DNA of 60,037 nt from Acidimicrobiaceae bacterium (GTDB taxonomy: Bacteria > Actinomycetota > Acidimicrobiia > Acidimicrobiales > RAAP-2), in NCBI GenBank assembly GCA_003141095.1, contig PLKM01000035.1, positions 1 through 60,037 on the forward strand. Reading direction: 5' to 3'. Made by a program: the position numbers and the translations under genes. Under the pieces are notes generated by a model. The model was not told where the DNA came from. It saw nothing but the letters and a program-made list of their open reading frames with translations, and did not search any database. How positions within the stretch are numbered: the stretch's first letter is position 1; every line of letters starts with the position of its first letter. This document shows positions 9,241-19,222 of this stretch, in pieces.

Positions 9241-10008
9241 TCACAGAACCTTCGCGAGGAACGATCGGGTACGTTCTTCTTTGACCCTTTCGGTCGAAAG
9301 ATCAGATGAAGGCCCCTCTTCAATAACCACCCCTCGCTCCATAAAGACGAAACGGTGAGCAACCTCTCGGGCGAATCCAACTTCATGAGTGACCGCAATC
9401 ATGGTCATGCCCTCGGACACCAGATTGCTAAGGACCGCGAGGACCTCGTGGACCATCTCTGGATCGAGCGCCGACGTCGGTTCATCACAAAGTAAGAGAT
9501 GCGGTTCCATCGCCAGGGCACGAGCAATCGCCACTCGCTGTTGCTGTCCGCCTGAAAGCTCCCGGGGATAACTATCCGCCTTATTTGCCAACCCAACTCG
9601 AGTGAGCAGCGACATTCCCTTTTCAATTGCGTCTTTGCGGGGGGTACCCAAGACACCACAAGGAGCTTCAATAATATTTTCAAGGGCACTCATGTGTTCG
9701 AAGAGATTGAACTGTTGAAAGACCATGCCCACGCGTTGGCGCTGGCGCGATAACTTTCGTCCACTGACCTCGTTAAAGGTGTCGCCGACCCTCTCATAGC
9801 CAAGTGGATCTCCGTCAATGAACACGTAGCCATCGTCGGGACGCTCGAGAAAATTCAAACAGCGGATAAACGTCGACTTTCCCGCGCCCGATGGCCCGAG
9901 AATACAGACGGCCGTGCCTGGCTCGACAGTCAGACTGACCTGATCAACCGCCTTTTCTGCACCAAAATGCTTGGAGACTCTCCACGCCTCGAGAACTGGA
10001 ACACTCAT
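9241..10008 (-). CDS. Polar amino-acid ABC transporter, ATPase (GlnQ/HisP type)
   Basis: The ATPase of a type-I importer for polar amino acids, 255 residues. Walker A is GPSGAGKST (about residues 38-46), the signature is LSGGQQQR, Walker B is [14 protein letters not shown] and the H-loop is AVTHEVGFA. The [13 protein letters not shown]-loop segment is typical of the GlnQ/HisP branch. The start overlaps the stop of the permease gene by four bases (ATGA), showing translational coupling. It is the last gene of a leftward operon containing permease, binding protein and probably the DUF3830 protein. Confidence 0.93.
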   Translation of the reverse strand: MSVPVLEAWRVSKHFGAEKAVDQVSLTVEPGTAVCILGPSGAGKSTFIRCLNFLERPDDGYVFIDGDPLGYERVGDTFNEVSGRKLSRQRQRVGMVFQQFNLFEHMSALENIIEAPCGVLGTPRKDAIEKGMSLLTRVGLANKADSYPRELSGGQQQRVAIARALAMEPHLLLCDEPTSALDPEMVHEVLAVLSNLVSEGMTMIAVTHEVGFAREVAHRFVFMERGVVIEEGPSSDLSTERVKEERTRSFLAKVL

Positions 10009-10940
10009 AGCGCCTCCGCAGGAATGAGTGCACTTCTATTTCCTCGACTTGGTCCCTGCATCACCTTCTCGAGCCACCACTGAATAAGCGTGAGTACTGA
10101 GACAATCACCGTGTACCAGATTGTTGCCACCACGAGGAGCGGTACCACCTGAAAAGTACGCGAATATATCTCTTGAACTGAATAGAGCAAATCAGGTACG
10201 GAGATGAAAGCCACGAGCGAGGTGGACTTGCACAAGTTGATGGTCTCGTTGGCGATCGGCGGAATGGCCATCCGGGCTGCTTGAGGTAAAACGACCCGCT
10301 TCATTATGCGCCATTGAGTCATTCCAAGCGCTTCGGCGGCTTCAGTCTGGCCCTTGGGGACCGACATGATGGCGGCCCTGATTACCTCGGAGGTGTAAGC
10401 CGCCTGCTGGAGTCCGAAGGTCAGAAACGCCGCGGTCATCGCGGTGGTGAAATCCCTCGTCATAAAGGTCACAAAGGATGGACCAAACGGGATTCCAATT
10501 GAGAGATTCGAGTAGAGGAGCGAGAAGTTATAGGCGAGTATCAACAGCACGAGCAACGGTATGGACCGGAAGAACCATACGTAGACGGCGTTGACTGCCC
10601 TTAAGACTCGGTTCTTCGAGAGTCGCATATTGGCCAACAGCGTTCCCAACACGACGGCAATAGCAATCGCGACGGCGGTGATGGTTAGTGTCCTCATTAG
10701 TCCCTGCATGACTGTCGCAGAGAACAGGTACTGTCCAACGACCGACCACTGGAGCGCGCTATTTCGTGCGAGACCCTGCACGACGAACAACAGGATGGCG
10801 ACAGCGACCAGACCCGCGATGTTCGAGCCGACGTGTCGTCGCATCCGCCGACTGGTCTTGTCCAGATTGACGGTGGCTGAAGATGCACCGTCAGGCGAAC
10901 TGCTGGGGAAGGGCTTATCGCCTGACGGTGCAGTCATCAT
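10005..10940 (-). CDS. Polar amino-acid ABC transporter, permease (HisM/GlnP type)
   Basis: The membrane subunit of the same importer, 311 residues. Hydrophobic helices begin near residue 40. The EAA-loop region reads EAAEALGMTQWRIMKRVVLPQAARMAIPP, the docking site for the ATPase. A cytosolic N-terminal extension of about 35 charged residues (KTSRRMRRHVG) is longer than in the enteric homologues but common in actinobacteria. The single permease gene implies a homodimeric membrane domain. It starts 35 bp after the binding-protein gene. Confidence 0.92.
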   Translation of the reverse strand: MMTAPSGDKPFPSSSPDGASSATVNLDKTSRRMRRHVGSNIAGLVAVAILLFVVQGLARNSALQWSVVGQYLFSATVMQGLMRTLTITAVAIAIAVVLGTLLANMRLSKNRVLRAVNAVYVWFFRSIPLLVLLILAYNFSLLYSNLSIGIPFGPSFVTFMTRDFTTAMTAAFLTFGLQQAAYTSEVIRAAIMSVPKGQTEAAEALGMTQWRIMKRVVLPQAARMAIPPIANETINLCKSTSLVAFISVPDLLYSVQEIYSRTFQVVPLLVVATIWYTVIVSVLTLIQWWLEKVMQGPSRGNRSALIPAEAL

Positions 10941-10975
10941 GCTTCTTCTCGGTTGGGGGCTTCGAAGACCATTGA

Positions 10976-11836
10976 CTACTTGGTGATATTCGGGTTGGGG
11001 TTCACGAGCGCCTTGGTCACCGCGTCCGCCTGTACGCCGTACTTGGCGAGGATGGCGTGGTACTTGCCGTTCGCGATAAGCACATTCAATGCCTTCGCCA
11101 GGGACTGAGCCAAGCCGTTGCCCTTCTTGGTGGCGATGCCGATGTAGACGTAGTCAAAGCTCGGGCCATCCAGTCGGAACTTCCCAGGACTTTGCACGTT
11201 CACGTAGCCCAGATTAGTTACCGTCGCCGTAGTGGCATTTGCCTGACCACTCTCGACCGCCAGTACTGCCGATCCCTGATCCGCGAAGGTGGTGACGGTG
11301 ATTGGCTTGAGGCCCGCCGTCGTGCAAGCAGTTGAATAGCCCTGGAGAATCGGAATCGAACTATCGGCCGCCACCGTGGAAATGGTTAGCCCGCAGAGGT
11401 CGTTGGTAGTTGTACCAATCGCCGGCTGCGAGGCGAGCGACAGGAACTCGTAGTGGTCAGCGAGATACGACACCATGTCCAGGGTCTTTTCTCGCACGGC
11501 CGTGATGTCACTACCGGTGACCATGAAGTACGTGCCATTCTGAAGGCCCAAGAGCGAGTTCTCGAACGACGCCACTTTGAGCTCAACCCCGTGGTGGAGT
11601 GGTCCGCCGAGCGCCGTGCTCAAATCTGGGTCAATGCCAACGATCTTGTTCGAACTGGTCAGATACGCGTAAGGCGGGTAGCCAACCACCGCCGGAGACA
11701 CCAAAGTCTGGTGGACAAAGGCCTTCGGCAAGGCCACGCTCGGCGACGCCGATGCTACTGAGGCGCCAACCAAAGTCGTTGCACACACCGCCGCCGCCAT
11801 TACTGTCAATCTCCACTGCTTCTTGCGGTTATTCAT
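10976..11836 (-). CDS. Extracellular amino-acid-binding protein (SBP family 3)
   Basis: The solute receptor of the importer, 286 residues. A positively charged start (NNRKKQWR) followed by a hydrophobic stretch and an ASA region around residue 30 indicates a Sec signal peptide. The mature part shows the family-3 pattern: GYPPYAY...GIDPDLSTALG near the N-terminus and a C-terminal IANGKYHAILAKYGV. The usual ligand-carboxylate Arg region is not clearly conserved, so the ligand may not be a standard alpha-amino acid. No lipobox cysteine is evident near the signal-peptide end. Confidence 0.9.
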   Translation of the reverse strand: MNNRKKQWRLTVMAAAVCATTLVGASVASASPSVALPKAFVHQTLVSPAVVGYPPYAYLTSSNKIVGIDPDLSTALGGPLHHGVELKVASFENSLLGLQNGTYFMVTGSDITAVREKTLDMVSYLADHYEFLSLASQPAIGTTTNDLCGLTISTVAADSSIPILQGYSTACTTAGLKPITVTTFADQGSAVLAVESGQANATTATVTNLGYVNVQSPGKFRLDGPSFDYVYIGIATKKGNGLAQSLAKALNVLIANGKYHAILAKYGVQADAVTKALVNPNPNITK

Positions 11837-11903
11837 TTAATAGCCTTTCTGTTGGATTGTGGTTGATGAAGAAGAAAATTGCTGAACGACGCAAGTGATT
11901 GAC

Positions 11904-12374
11904 TCAGTCGCTGCGTCGAAGGGTCAGTTTGCGTGCGCCACTTAGACGGATCCCAGCGCAGGCCTCGGCAAAGGGTGCCAAGCCTTCGGTCACCGAAGCA
12001 ATGATGTTGCAAGGCGTCCAGCCAAGGGGGCCAAAGATTCGTCCGCCGCTACCGTAGAAGAGGCCGATCTCCCACACCTCGCTCGTCAGACCAGCCATTT
12101 GGTTCGGCGCTTGGTAGTACCAGATGACATCGCCCGCGCTGGGAATCACTTGCTGGTTCTCTAGAGGAACATCAGTTGGTACGAAGGTTCTCGCCTCTTC
12201 GGGAAGGTCCAGCATGATCTCGGGACCGGCAAACATGGCGTGGGTAGCGAGCACGGTGACTGGAGTTGCGAGCGCCTCCCAGATCATGCGCGAACTGACG
12301 GGAGCGTCCGTCTCCTTCAACGGTGCAAATGCCGATGGTCCGTCTTCAAAATCAAAATAAAGGCCGCGTGTCAT
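11904..12374 (-). CDS. DUF3830-like protein (cyclophilin-like fold)
   Basis: A 156-residue cytosolic protein resembling the DUF3830 family, from recall of its pattern: an acidic substrate-like N-terminus, WEALATPVTVLATHAMFAG in the middle, then PGD-type DVIWYYQ and a C-terminal stretch with a conserved Gly-Arg segment. Its biochemical role is unknown. The ATG at 12374 has GAAGGAA eight bases before it. It lies between a two-domain Lrp regulator and the amino-acid importer, all leftward, so it may be the first gene of the transporter operon. Enzymatic processing or sensing of the imported ligand is possible but only inferred. Confidence 0.6.
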   Translation of the reverse strand: MTRGLYFDFEDGPSAFAPLKETDAPVSSRMIWEALATPVTVLATHAMFAGPEIMLDLPEEARTFVPTDVPLENQQVIPSAGDVIWYYQAPNQMAGLTSEVWEIGLFYGSGGRIFGPLGWTPCNIIASVTEGLAPFAEACAGIRLSGARKLTLRRSD

Positions 12375-12472
12375 GGATTCAGTTCCTTCAATGTTGTAAG
12401 TGATTTCGGCCACTATACATATACTCGGCCATTCATGCAATCTAATTTGTGTTAATTCGCCATTAACTATCT

Positions 12473-13483
12473 CTAGAATACAGGAATCGGCATAATAAGT
12501 GGTCCCCGCCGTAGGGCCACAACGACAACAGCAACGTCCGCGACGCGACTGGCTCCATGCGTACCGAGATAGCCAGTCAAGAATTCGTACAGGGCATTTT
12601 CGTGCTCGAATAGGCAGTTGAGAAGTAATTGAGACGGACCGGTGGTCGCCACGCAGAATCGGACGGCGGAGTGAGTGGCAAGCGCCCGTCCCAAGGGCTC
12701 AACTTCTGCCGGCGCGGCTTGGATCCAGACGAGAACCTCCACTGTCAATCCAAAAAAGCTGGGGCTCGCTTCTGTTCGAATATGGATGGCTCCGGTTTCA
12801 AAGAGGTGGTTCAATCGACGCTGCACCGTCTGTGTCGACAGCCCCACAGACTTTGACAATGATGCGATTGACTCTCGACCGTCCTTTGCGAGTTCAGTGA
12901 TCAAACTCCAGTCTTCCTTGTCAAGTACAACTGGATCTGTCCGCTCTGGATCCGAAACTGGAAGATCCATCAGCGACTCACACGCTTCTTCCGACAGTCC
13001 CCCGGCAGACCAGTCATAGCCCGTCCTGAAGTAGCGAAGCACCGTCGAGATGGTCGTGTCTTTCAGGCCCTCCAAAGAAGGAAGATCTCTGAACAGCAGC
13101 TCTCGACGCGAGTTGTCATCTGACGGAATCAGCATGCAGACAAGGTGGTCAGTTCCCTCGAGTACCGATACCGACGATGCGTCGTCCCGAGCCGCGATTT
13201 GGCTTCCGATCTCAAGAGACCGTCCGGGCTCGGTATACGCCACCAGAATCAAGGGGCGAACATTCCCTACTCGAGTCGTGTCGAGATACGTTGACACCCT
13301 CACGATACCGTCGTCAAGCATTGCCTGACCCCGCCTGGTTACGGTGCGTTCAGGTATATCCAAACAACGGGCAATGGCCCGCCAAGACGCTCTTCCATTG
13401 ATCTGCAGCGCAACCGCAATCTGCCGGTCAAGCTCATCAAATTGACCGACTTCTGCCTTCGTCAGGTTATCGCCAGATGACAT
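12473..13483 (-). CDS. Tandem-domain Lrp/AsnC-family transcriptional regulator
   Basis: A 336-residue DNA-binding regulator built from two Lrp-like units. The first HTH covers about residues 16-60 (LDRQIAVALQ...ERTVTRRGQAML) and the second about 190-235 (LDKEDWSLITEL...STQTVQRRLNHL). Each is followed by an alpha/beta ligand-sensing domain. Ordinary Lrp proteins are half this length. It lies just upstream of, and on the same strand as, the DUF3830/ABC-importer genes and is a good candidate for their regulator, responding to the imported amino acid. The ATG at 13483 is preferred. An in-frame start six codons upstream is possible. Confidence 0.82.
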   Translation of the reverse strand: MSSGDNLTKAEVGQFDELDRQIAVALQINGRASWRAIARCLDIPERTVTRRGQAMLDDGIVRVSTYLDTTRVGNVRPLILVAYTEPGRSLEIGSQIAARDDASSVSVLEGTDHLVCMLIPSDDNSRRELLFRDLPSLEGLKDTTISTVLRYFRTGYDWSAGGLSEEACESLMDLPVSDPERTDPVVLDKEDWSLITELAKDGRESIASLSKSVGLSTQTVQRRLNHLFETGAIHIRTEASPSFFGLTVEVLVWIQAAPAEVEPLGRALATHSAVRFCVATTGPSQLLLNCLFEHENALYEFLTGYLGTHGASRVADVAVVVVALRRGPLIMPIPVF

Positions 13484-13970
13484 CACGAGGAAGGGTAGCA
13501 CTCTGATTTAGGTCCAAGTGGATCAATTCCATCCGAGGAGTCAGCTCAACGAATGCGAACCTAGTGGCAGAGTGCGACGCGACGAAACGTCCACCCAGCA
13601 GGGAGTCTTCCCAAGGTACCGGGATCGAGACCCAGGCGGCCCACCCGTAACGCCAAGGACTCAGATAAGGCTCAGACAATTCGCCTCGAATGAATCCCAC
13701 GCGTTGTCCCACGGTCGAGCCAATTATCGCGCGATGAGCAGATTCAGCTGCCTTGCGCTAAGGAGATCACATGAATCTTCGAGCGATCGATACGCATCAG
13801 TTCATGACGTCGCCTGCTGGCGATGGCAGCAAAGTCTTAGACAGTCAGTCCCGCTCGGAGGACATTCAGCAACCTCTTTCTTGTGTTGTTATCGATTTGA
13901 AGCGATTCACAATCTGGTTACTATGACGTTAATCATCTCAACTCGCGCCGGTTTGAAGGGGAGGAACTCT
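13484..13970. promoter_or_regulatory. Divergent promoter region between Lrp regulator and crotonase operon
   Basis: This 487-bp spacer separates the leftward lrp-type gene and the rightward enoyl-CoA hydratase gene. It must hold both promoters, but no consensus pair is clear. At 13616-13633 it carries GTACCGGGATCGAGACCC, nearly identical to a sequence at 18142-18159. Open frames running through it look spurious. Confidence 0.45.
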
Positions 13971-14864
13971 ATGTCCGCCAGTGACCAGGAAACGGTGATC
14001 TTCGAGGTTCGAGATCGTAAGGCGTACCTCACGCTGAACCGTCCCGAACGACTGAACGCGATCACGCACGAAATGGCGCGAGCCATTCGTGAAGGGGTTG
14101 AGCGCGCCAACGAGGACCCGCGTGTGCACGTCATCGTGCTTCAAGGAGCTGGACGAGCTTTCTGCTCCGGCTACGACCTGACGGTCTACGCCGAAGAGGG
14201 CGAAAGCTTTCAGCCACCGGTATGGGATCCGATCAAGGACTTCAGACTGATGAAGGCCAACACCGACGACTTCTTTAGTTTGTGGCGATCGCTCAAACCG
14301 ACCATCGCCAAGGTACACGGTTACGCGGTAGCTGGTGGCAGCGACATCGCGCTGTCCTGTGACTTGGTAGTGATGGCCAACGAAGCCAAGATCGGCTACA
14401 TGCCTGCTCGCGTGTGGGGCTGTCCTACGACGGCAATGTGGGTGTACCGGCTCGGAGCCGAACGCGCCAAGCGGATGTTGCTTACCGGGGACACCATCGA
14501 CGGTCATACCGCTGCAAAATGGGGCCTGGTTCTCCAAGCAGTTCCTCAAGCCAACCTCGACGACCAGGTCGAGAAACTAGCGGATCGGATCGCCGGAGTG
14601 CCGATCAACCAGTTGGCAATGCAGAAATTAATGATCAACCAGGCCTTCGACAATATGGGGCTCCACGGAACTCAAATCCTTGCCACGCTCTTCGACGGGA
14701 TTACGCGCCACTCGCCCGAGGGACGATGGTTCCAGGAATTCGCGCAGGAACACGGCTTTCCCGCGGCGGTCAAGTGGCGTGACTCCGGCAAGTGGATTCC
14801 TGATGGTGGCGGTCCAATCCCCACTGTCGACCAGCTCAGCGATGATGACCAGCAGCGATCATGA
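13971..14864 (+). CDS. Enoyl-CoA hydratase/isomerase family protein
   Basis: A crotonase-fold enzyme of 297 residues acting on acyl-CoA thioesters. [12 protein letters not shown] near the start and [12 protein letters not shown] form the first oxyanion-hole segment, and [24 protein letters not shown] forms the second. The usual second catalytic glutamate position is not clearly acidic ([11 protein letters not shown] follows), so it may be an isomerase, hydrolase or atypical hydratase. The ATG at 13971 has GGGGAGGA just upstream. A longer frame starting at 13518 has no family similarity. It overlaps the acyl-CoA ligase gene by four bases. Confidence 0.87.
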   Translation: MSASDQETVIFEVRDRKAYLTLNRPERLNAITHEMARAIREGVERANEDPRVHVIVLQGAGRAFCSGYDLTVYAEEGESFQPPVWDPIKDFRLMKANTDDFFSLWRSLKPTIAKVHGYAVAGGSDIALSCDLVVMANEAKIGYMPARVWGCPTTAMWVYRLGAERAKRMLLTGDTIDGHTAAKWGLVLQAVPQANLDDQVEKLADRIAGVPINQLAMQKLMINQAFDNMGLHGTQILATLFDGITRHSPEGRWFQEFAQEHGFPAAVKWRDSGKWIPDGGGPIPTVDQLSDDDQQRS

Positions 14865-16504
14865 ACACGTCGAGCGCCTCATATCTCCCTGCGGATGTCA
14901 CCGTCGGGATTCTGGACTTGACCGTAGGCGGTCTGCTGCGAGAGGCCAGTTCCGAGGAGCCCGCCCGGACCGCACTGATTGAAGTCACCCCGCTCGGCGG
15001 CCCCGCGATGGTGGAGGGCGTCCCCACGAGCCCGAGAAGGTGGACCTACGCAGAGCTGCTCGCCGAAGCAGAGCAGGCCGCTCAGTGGCTCCTCACGAAG
15101 TTCGCACCAGGCGAGCACGTCTGCGTGTGGGCGCCCAACATCGCGGAATGGGTCATCCTGCAGTACGGCGCAGCCTTGGCGGGGCTGGTTTTGGTTACGG
15201 CCAACCCGGCCCTGCGCTCCGCGGAGCTGGAGTACATCCTCAACCAGTCAAAGTCCGTTGGAATTGTCTACGTCGACACTTTCCGCGGCACCGACATGGC
15301 CGCGATCATTGACGCGGTACTCCCGCGAACGTCACGTGTGCGCGAGGCGATCAGATTCGCCACCTGGAACTCTGAGGTACGTGGCTTCACCGGCCAGGAA
15401 CGCTCGTTGCCGACCGTGTTGCCAACAGATGCTGCGCAAGTGCAGTACACATCAGGCACCACTGGATTCCCTAAGGGCGCCATGCTGCACCATCGCGGGC
15501 TCATCACGAACGCAGCCTTTGTACATCGACGCGCCGAGTTCCCTCGTTTTGGTGTCTGGGCTACTGCACTTCCGCTCTTCCACACTGCCGGATCGGGCAT
15601 GTCGGTCCTGGGAACCGCTGCCAGTAGGGGCACATTGGTATTAATCCATCTATTTGAACCCAAGCTCGTGCTAGAGGCACTTCAGGATTGGAAGGCCGAC
15701 CTCTTCGGTGGCGTACCGGCCATGTACGCCGGACTTTTGGCCAACCCTGACTTCGACAAGTATGACCTGACCTCTGTAATGGTGACGGCCTCTGGAGGGG
15801 ATGCGGTGCCATCCGCCATGATCCGCGAAGTTGAGCGACGATTCGGCTCACGCTTCACCACCGTTTACGGCCAGACCGAACTCAGTCCCATCCTCGCCCA
15901 AACGAGTCCGCATGACACTGACGACGATAGGTATACGACCACCGGTCGCCCGCTCTGGCAAGCCGAGATCAAGATCGTAGACGCAGGCAGCGGATTGACC
16001 GTCAGCAATGGCGAGCAGGGCGAAATCTGCGCACGCGGCTACCAGTTGATGCTCGGCTACTTCGACATGCCGGACGAAACTCGCCAGACCATCGACGCCG
16101 AAGGTTGGCTGCACACCGGTGATATCGGCACGCTGGACTCTCGTGGGTATCTGCGCGTAACCGGTCGCCTCAAAGACATGATCATTCGCGGGGGTGAGAA
16201 CATCTACCCGCGCGAGATCGAGGCGAACCTTATTGCTCATCCAGGCGTCGCTGGAGTTGCCGTGATTGGCGTCACCGATGAAGTCTGGGGAGAGTCGATC
16301 GTCGCCATAGTGATACCCGCCGACCCTGCGAAGCCCCCGCCACAGGAGGACCTGCGTCAATTTGTCCGACAACATCTGGCTCCGCACAAGACACCGCAAC
16401 ATTGGTATCTGGCATCGGCACTTCCAGCCAACAGCATGGGCAAGATCCAGAACTACCTTCTGCGAGATCAAGTCAGCAGCGGATCACTCCCCGAACTCCC
16501 GTAG
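14861..16504 (+). CDS. AMP-forming acyl-CoA synthetase
   Basis: An ANL-superfamily ligase, 547 residues, activating a carboxylic acid to its CoA thioester via an acyl-adenylate. The P-loop motif is [13 protein letters not shown] (near residue 195), the A5 region is YGQTELSP, the A7 core is GWLHTGDIG, and the A8/A10 segments are [20 protein letters not shown] and [11 protein letters not shown] with the catalytic lysine. Start and stop overlap as ATGA with the crotonase, so the two are coupled. The pair suits activation and beta-oxidation of an acid, for instance one produced by the aldehyde dehydrogenases in this window (inference). Confidence 0.92.
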   Translation: MNTSSASYLPADVTVGILDLTVGGLLREASSEEPARTALIEVTPLGGPAMVEGVPTSPRRWTYAELLAEAEQAAQWLLTKFAPGEHVCVWAPNIAEWVILQYGAALAGLVLVTANPALRSAELEYILNQSKSVGIVYVDTFRGTDMAAIIDAVLPRTSRVREAIRFATWNSEVRGFTGQERSLPTVLPTDAAQVQYTSGTTGFPKGAMLHHRGLITNAAFVHRRAEFPRFGVWATALPLFHTAGSGMSVLGTAASRGTLVLIHLFEPKLVLEALQDWKADLFGGVPAMYAGLLANPDFDKYDLTSVMVTASGGDAVPSAMIREVERRFGSRFTTVYGQTELSPILAQTSPHDTDDDRYTTTGRPLWQAEIKIVDAGSGLTVSNGEQGEICARGYQLMLGYFDMPDETRQTIDAEGWLHTGDIGTLDSRGYLRVTGRLKDMIIRGGENIYPREIEANLIAHPGVAGVAVIGVTDEVWGESIVAIVIPADPAKPPPQEDLRQFVRQHLAPHKTPQHWYLASALPANSMGKIQNYLLRDQVSSGSLPELP

Positions 16505-17012
16505 TCCCAAGCCCTCGAATGAATGAGGCCTGCTGAACACTGACTTCTAATCGTTCGTCTTCTTATCGGCGACTGTTGTTGCCCGGTTTGATTGGCACAT
16601 TGCCTTGAAGGCTTCGCGTCCTTAGTGCCCGTGGAGTGCCCGCGACCAAAAAAGCAAAGAACTGGTCACCAGAAACACCAGTTGATGAGAGCTTCTCATC
16701 CCCGGATTGAAGGTGGGAGAGGTGGTTCGAGAGGCTCATCGGATTTGGCTCTTGACCCCGGGCAAGATGGGCCAGCAGCACAACGACAACAAGATGCGGA
16801 TGCTCCACTACGAGTACAAGAGCCTTGAAATTCCTTGCGCCCCTCACGGTTGGATGGAAGAGTACCGAAACGCCTGGCATCTACTGGAGAAGAACTAACG
16901 ACTTCCTCAGAATCGCTATTTCAATCGAAGAGGGATGTCAAGGCATTTGCTCGAATCCGACCGCAGGTGTATCCCGAGAGTATGTGCATATACCGCTCTA
17001 GAGTGAGAAACA
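16505..17012. other. Intergenic region with only a doubtful short frame
   Basis: A possible 63-codon frame from a TTG at 16707 to 16898 on the plus strand ends in GWMEEYRNAWHLLEKN and has somewhat protein-like composition. It has no recognisable domain or good ribosome site, and it could be a remnant. The rest shows no gene. The GTG-start nuclease gene follows at 17013 with only a weak GAGTGAG upstream. Confidence 0.3.
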
Positions 17013-17783
17013 GTGTCCGGTCCAGAAGATCTTCTCGGGAAGTTAATCAAGAATCTCGTTGCGCGAACCTCGGGATGGACGGTTCTTGCAATCGCGCTGA
17101 TTCTTTATCCCGGCGTTGGACTTCTTCTCCCGGTCTTGCTGGGCATGTCGAAAGTGTTCCTGATTGAATTCAACACTGTTGGTGTCGTGCTGGCGATGGT
17201 ACTGGGGATGGGTTGGCTCGACGCTCAGCTCATAGCAAGCGAACGACGGAGACTTCTTGAGTGGACGAGCAACCTTCGACTGCTGGATTCGACCGAATTC
17301 GAATGGCTGGTAGGCGAGATGTTCCGAAGAGAAGGCTGGACGGTCCAGGAAACGGGACGAAGCGATGGACCCGATGGGAACATTGACTTGGTGCTTGTGC
17401 GTGATGGTCAACGCTCCGTGGTTCAGTGCAAGAGATGGAATTCCTGGGTCGTCGGCGTGGATGAAATTAGAAACTTTGCCGGCACCCTTATGCGGGAAAA
17501 ACTGTCGGCCAAGTCTGGTATCTATGTGACGCTTTCGAGTTTTGGAAAGCAAGCGCGCGCTGAAGCAAATGTTTTGGGTATCGAACTCATCGATTCTGAT
17601 GCTCTCTTGGCCAGAATTGAACGGGTCCGGCGCGCTGAGCCATGTTCATCCTGCGAAAAGCCAATGGTTCTCGCACATTCGATTCACGGATGGTGGCTGA
17701 GATGCGTTTCTACCGGCTGCAATGGAAAGCGTAACTTGAGCCGAGAACCCGGGCGAGCTCTCGATCTTCTTCTAGAGAGTTGA
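17013..17783 (+). CDS. Membrane-anchored Mrr-like restriction endonuclease domain protein
   Basis: A 256-residue protein with two N-terminal transmembrane segments (about residues 20-40 and 50-70). Then comes a PD-(D/E)XK nuclease domain of the Mrr type (about 95-205): EWLVGEMFRREGW, the metal motif GNIDLVL, and SVVQCKRWN containing the Q-x-K signature. The C-terminus carries four cysteines (CSSC ... C ... C, about 210-240), a topoisomerase-type zinc ribbon. This TM-nuclease-zinc ribbon layout exists in uncharacterised bacterial proteins. Its role in defence or DNA turnover is unknown. No methyltransferase neighbours it. The start is a GTG with a weak ribosome site. Confidence 0.78.
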   Translation: MSGPEDLLGKLIKNLVARTSGWTVLAIALILYPGVGLLLPVLLGMSKVFLIEFNTVGVVLAMVLGMGWLDAQLIASERRRLLEWTSNLRLLDSTEFEWLVGEMFRREGWTVQETGRSDGPDGNIDLVLVRDGQRSVVQCKRWNSWVVGVDEIRNFAGTLMREKLSAKSGIYVTLSSFGKQARAEANVLGIELIDSDALLARIERVRRAEPCSSCEKPMVLAHSIHGWWLRCVSTGCNGKRNLSREPGRALDLLLES

Positions 17784-18228
17784 TACTTCAATATCGAGCC
17801 ACAGGGCACTCGTCGAATGACACTTCTTGACGCTGTTCAGGCTTCTACGACCTCGAATCAATGGCTCTTCGTTCTGAACGGTGCCCGTCGGAATCCCTCC
17901 GGACATGCGAAACATTACTGGGGCGGTTCAACATTCAATTCGAAGTTCGAATGACTTTCCATCCGCGTTCTCAAACCGCATAACCCCGACGACGCCGGAA
18001 CCGAGTTCATGTAGGCAATTTTGTAGCCTAAGTCCCAGATTCGAGAGAACTTCCTCGGACGTCGGTGGACGAGCAGATGTCTCTGACCAGGAGAGATGGA
18101 CCTCCAGGGACGCCCTCGGACGGCCCAGATCGGTTCCTAATGTACCGGGATCGATACCCGCAACGCGTAACCAGGACGCAGGCGCCTAGACGTCGATTGA
18201 CGCGTCCTCAACGCGCGGGTCGGTTCAC
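17784..18228. other. Intergenic region, no gene seen
   Basis: This 445-bp spacer lies between the nuclease and the Ddn-like gene. It includes the repeated GTACCGGGATCGATACCC at 18142-18159. No open frame has supporting features. Confidence 0.4.
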
Positions 18229-18696
18229 TTACGCGCGGCTCGCAACAAAGACCGGAATCTCGCGTGAGGTCTTCTCCTGATACTCCGCGTACGAAGGGTA
18301 CGCCTGCACGGCGCGACCCCACCACAGCGTTCGCTCGTCCCCGCTCACTTGCCGGACCTCGACGTCGAAGGGCTCAGTCCCATCTTGGAGCATGATGTCA
18401 CCAGGATGTGCAAGAAGGTTGTAATACCAGACTGGGTTCTCAGGTGCTCCGCCCTTGGAGGCGACGAGGGCGTACTCGCCGTCGTGTTCGACGCGCATGA
18501 CAGGGGTCTTTCGAACCTTGCCGCTGCGATTACCGCGAGTGGTGAAGATGACGATCGGCAGACCCGTATCAAGCAGGGTGTTCGCGCGCGCGCCACCAGA
18601 CTCTTCGTACTCAGCGACCTGATCGCGCACCCACTGCGAGGGACTCGGTTCGTACTCACCATTAATGGGCACGGTATAACTCCAACGTCGGCGCAT
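18229..18696 (-). CDS. Deazaflavin (F420)-dependent nitroreductase family protein
   Basis: A 155-residue split-barrel protein of the Ddn/F420H2-dependent reductase family, typical of actinobacteria. The motifs are GLPIVIFTTRGNRSGKVRKTPVM (cofactor-binding strand and loop), then YALVASKGGAPENPVWYYNLLAHP in the middle and YQEKTSREIPVFV at the end. Such proteins transfer hydride from reduced F420 to quinones or nitro compounds. The F420 dependence is established for the family, not shown here. Its presence supports an actinobacterial host. Confidence 0.88.
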   Translation of the reverse strand: MRRRWSYTVPINGEYEPSPSQWVRDQVAEYEESGGARANTLLDTGLPIVIFTTRGNRSGKVRKTPVMRVEHDGEYALVASKGGAPENPVWYYNLLAHPGDIMLQDGTEPFDVEVRQVSGDERTLWWGRAVQAYPSYAEYQEKTSREIPVFVASRA

Positions 18697-19222
18697 GAAT
18701 AGTCACAAGGACCCCTCTCCTCGATAGGACGGCAGCAATTCGCCCCACTACCAATGGTAAAACCCCGTGGACAGAAACGCAACTACCGGGCCAATTGAAT
18801 AATCAGACACGAGTGCAGCCGAACTTCCTCGCAACTCGAACAAGACGTTTGGATGCTCGTGCGCTCCTTCATTGCGTGATTCATGTTTGTTTTTACCATG
18901 AGTAACTCGTACGTCGGTGTTGGCGCAACTTGTTACTTCTATGCCAATAGCTTTCGGCGCGTAGTGGAGATTCTGGTCGAAACTAACTTCAGCTCACTGA
19001 ATTGGCCCTGCGTGACTTGTCGTCAAGCAACATGAGGGCTTGTCCGGACGGTCTACGACCGGAGTGTCAGGGCTCCCCGATCCGGTGACGGTTGTCCTTG
19101 CCGTATCGCGATTGCAACTCTGATAGCAACGCTGAATCTGAATACGCGGGTCAGTCAATATCCGCTGAAGTCCGGTGATGAGGGCTGTAACCAATCCAAC
19201 ATGGCCGCTACCCGCCGAGCCG
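18697..19222. other. Intergenic region, AT-richer, no gene seen
   Basis: This 526-bp spacer lies upstream of the Ddn-like gene and downstream of the DUF1275 gene. Positions 18830-18960 are comparatively AT-rich and probably hold a promoter. No plausible coding frame was found. Confidence 0.4.
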
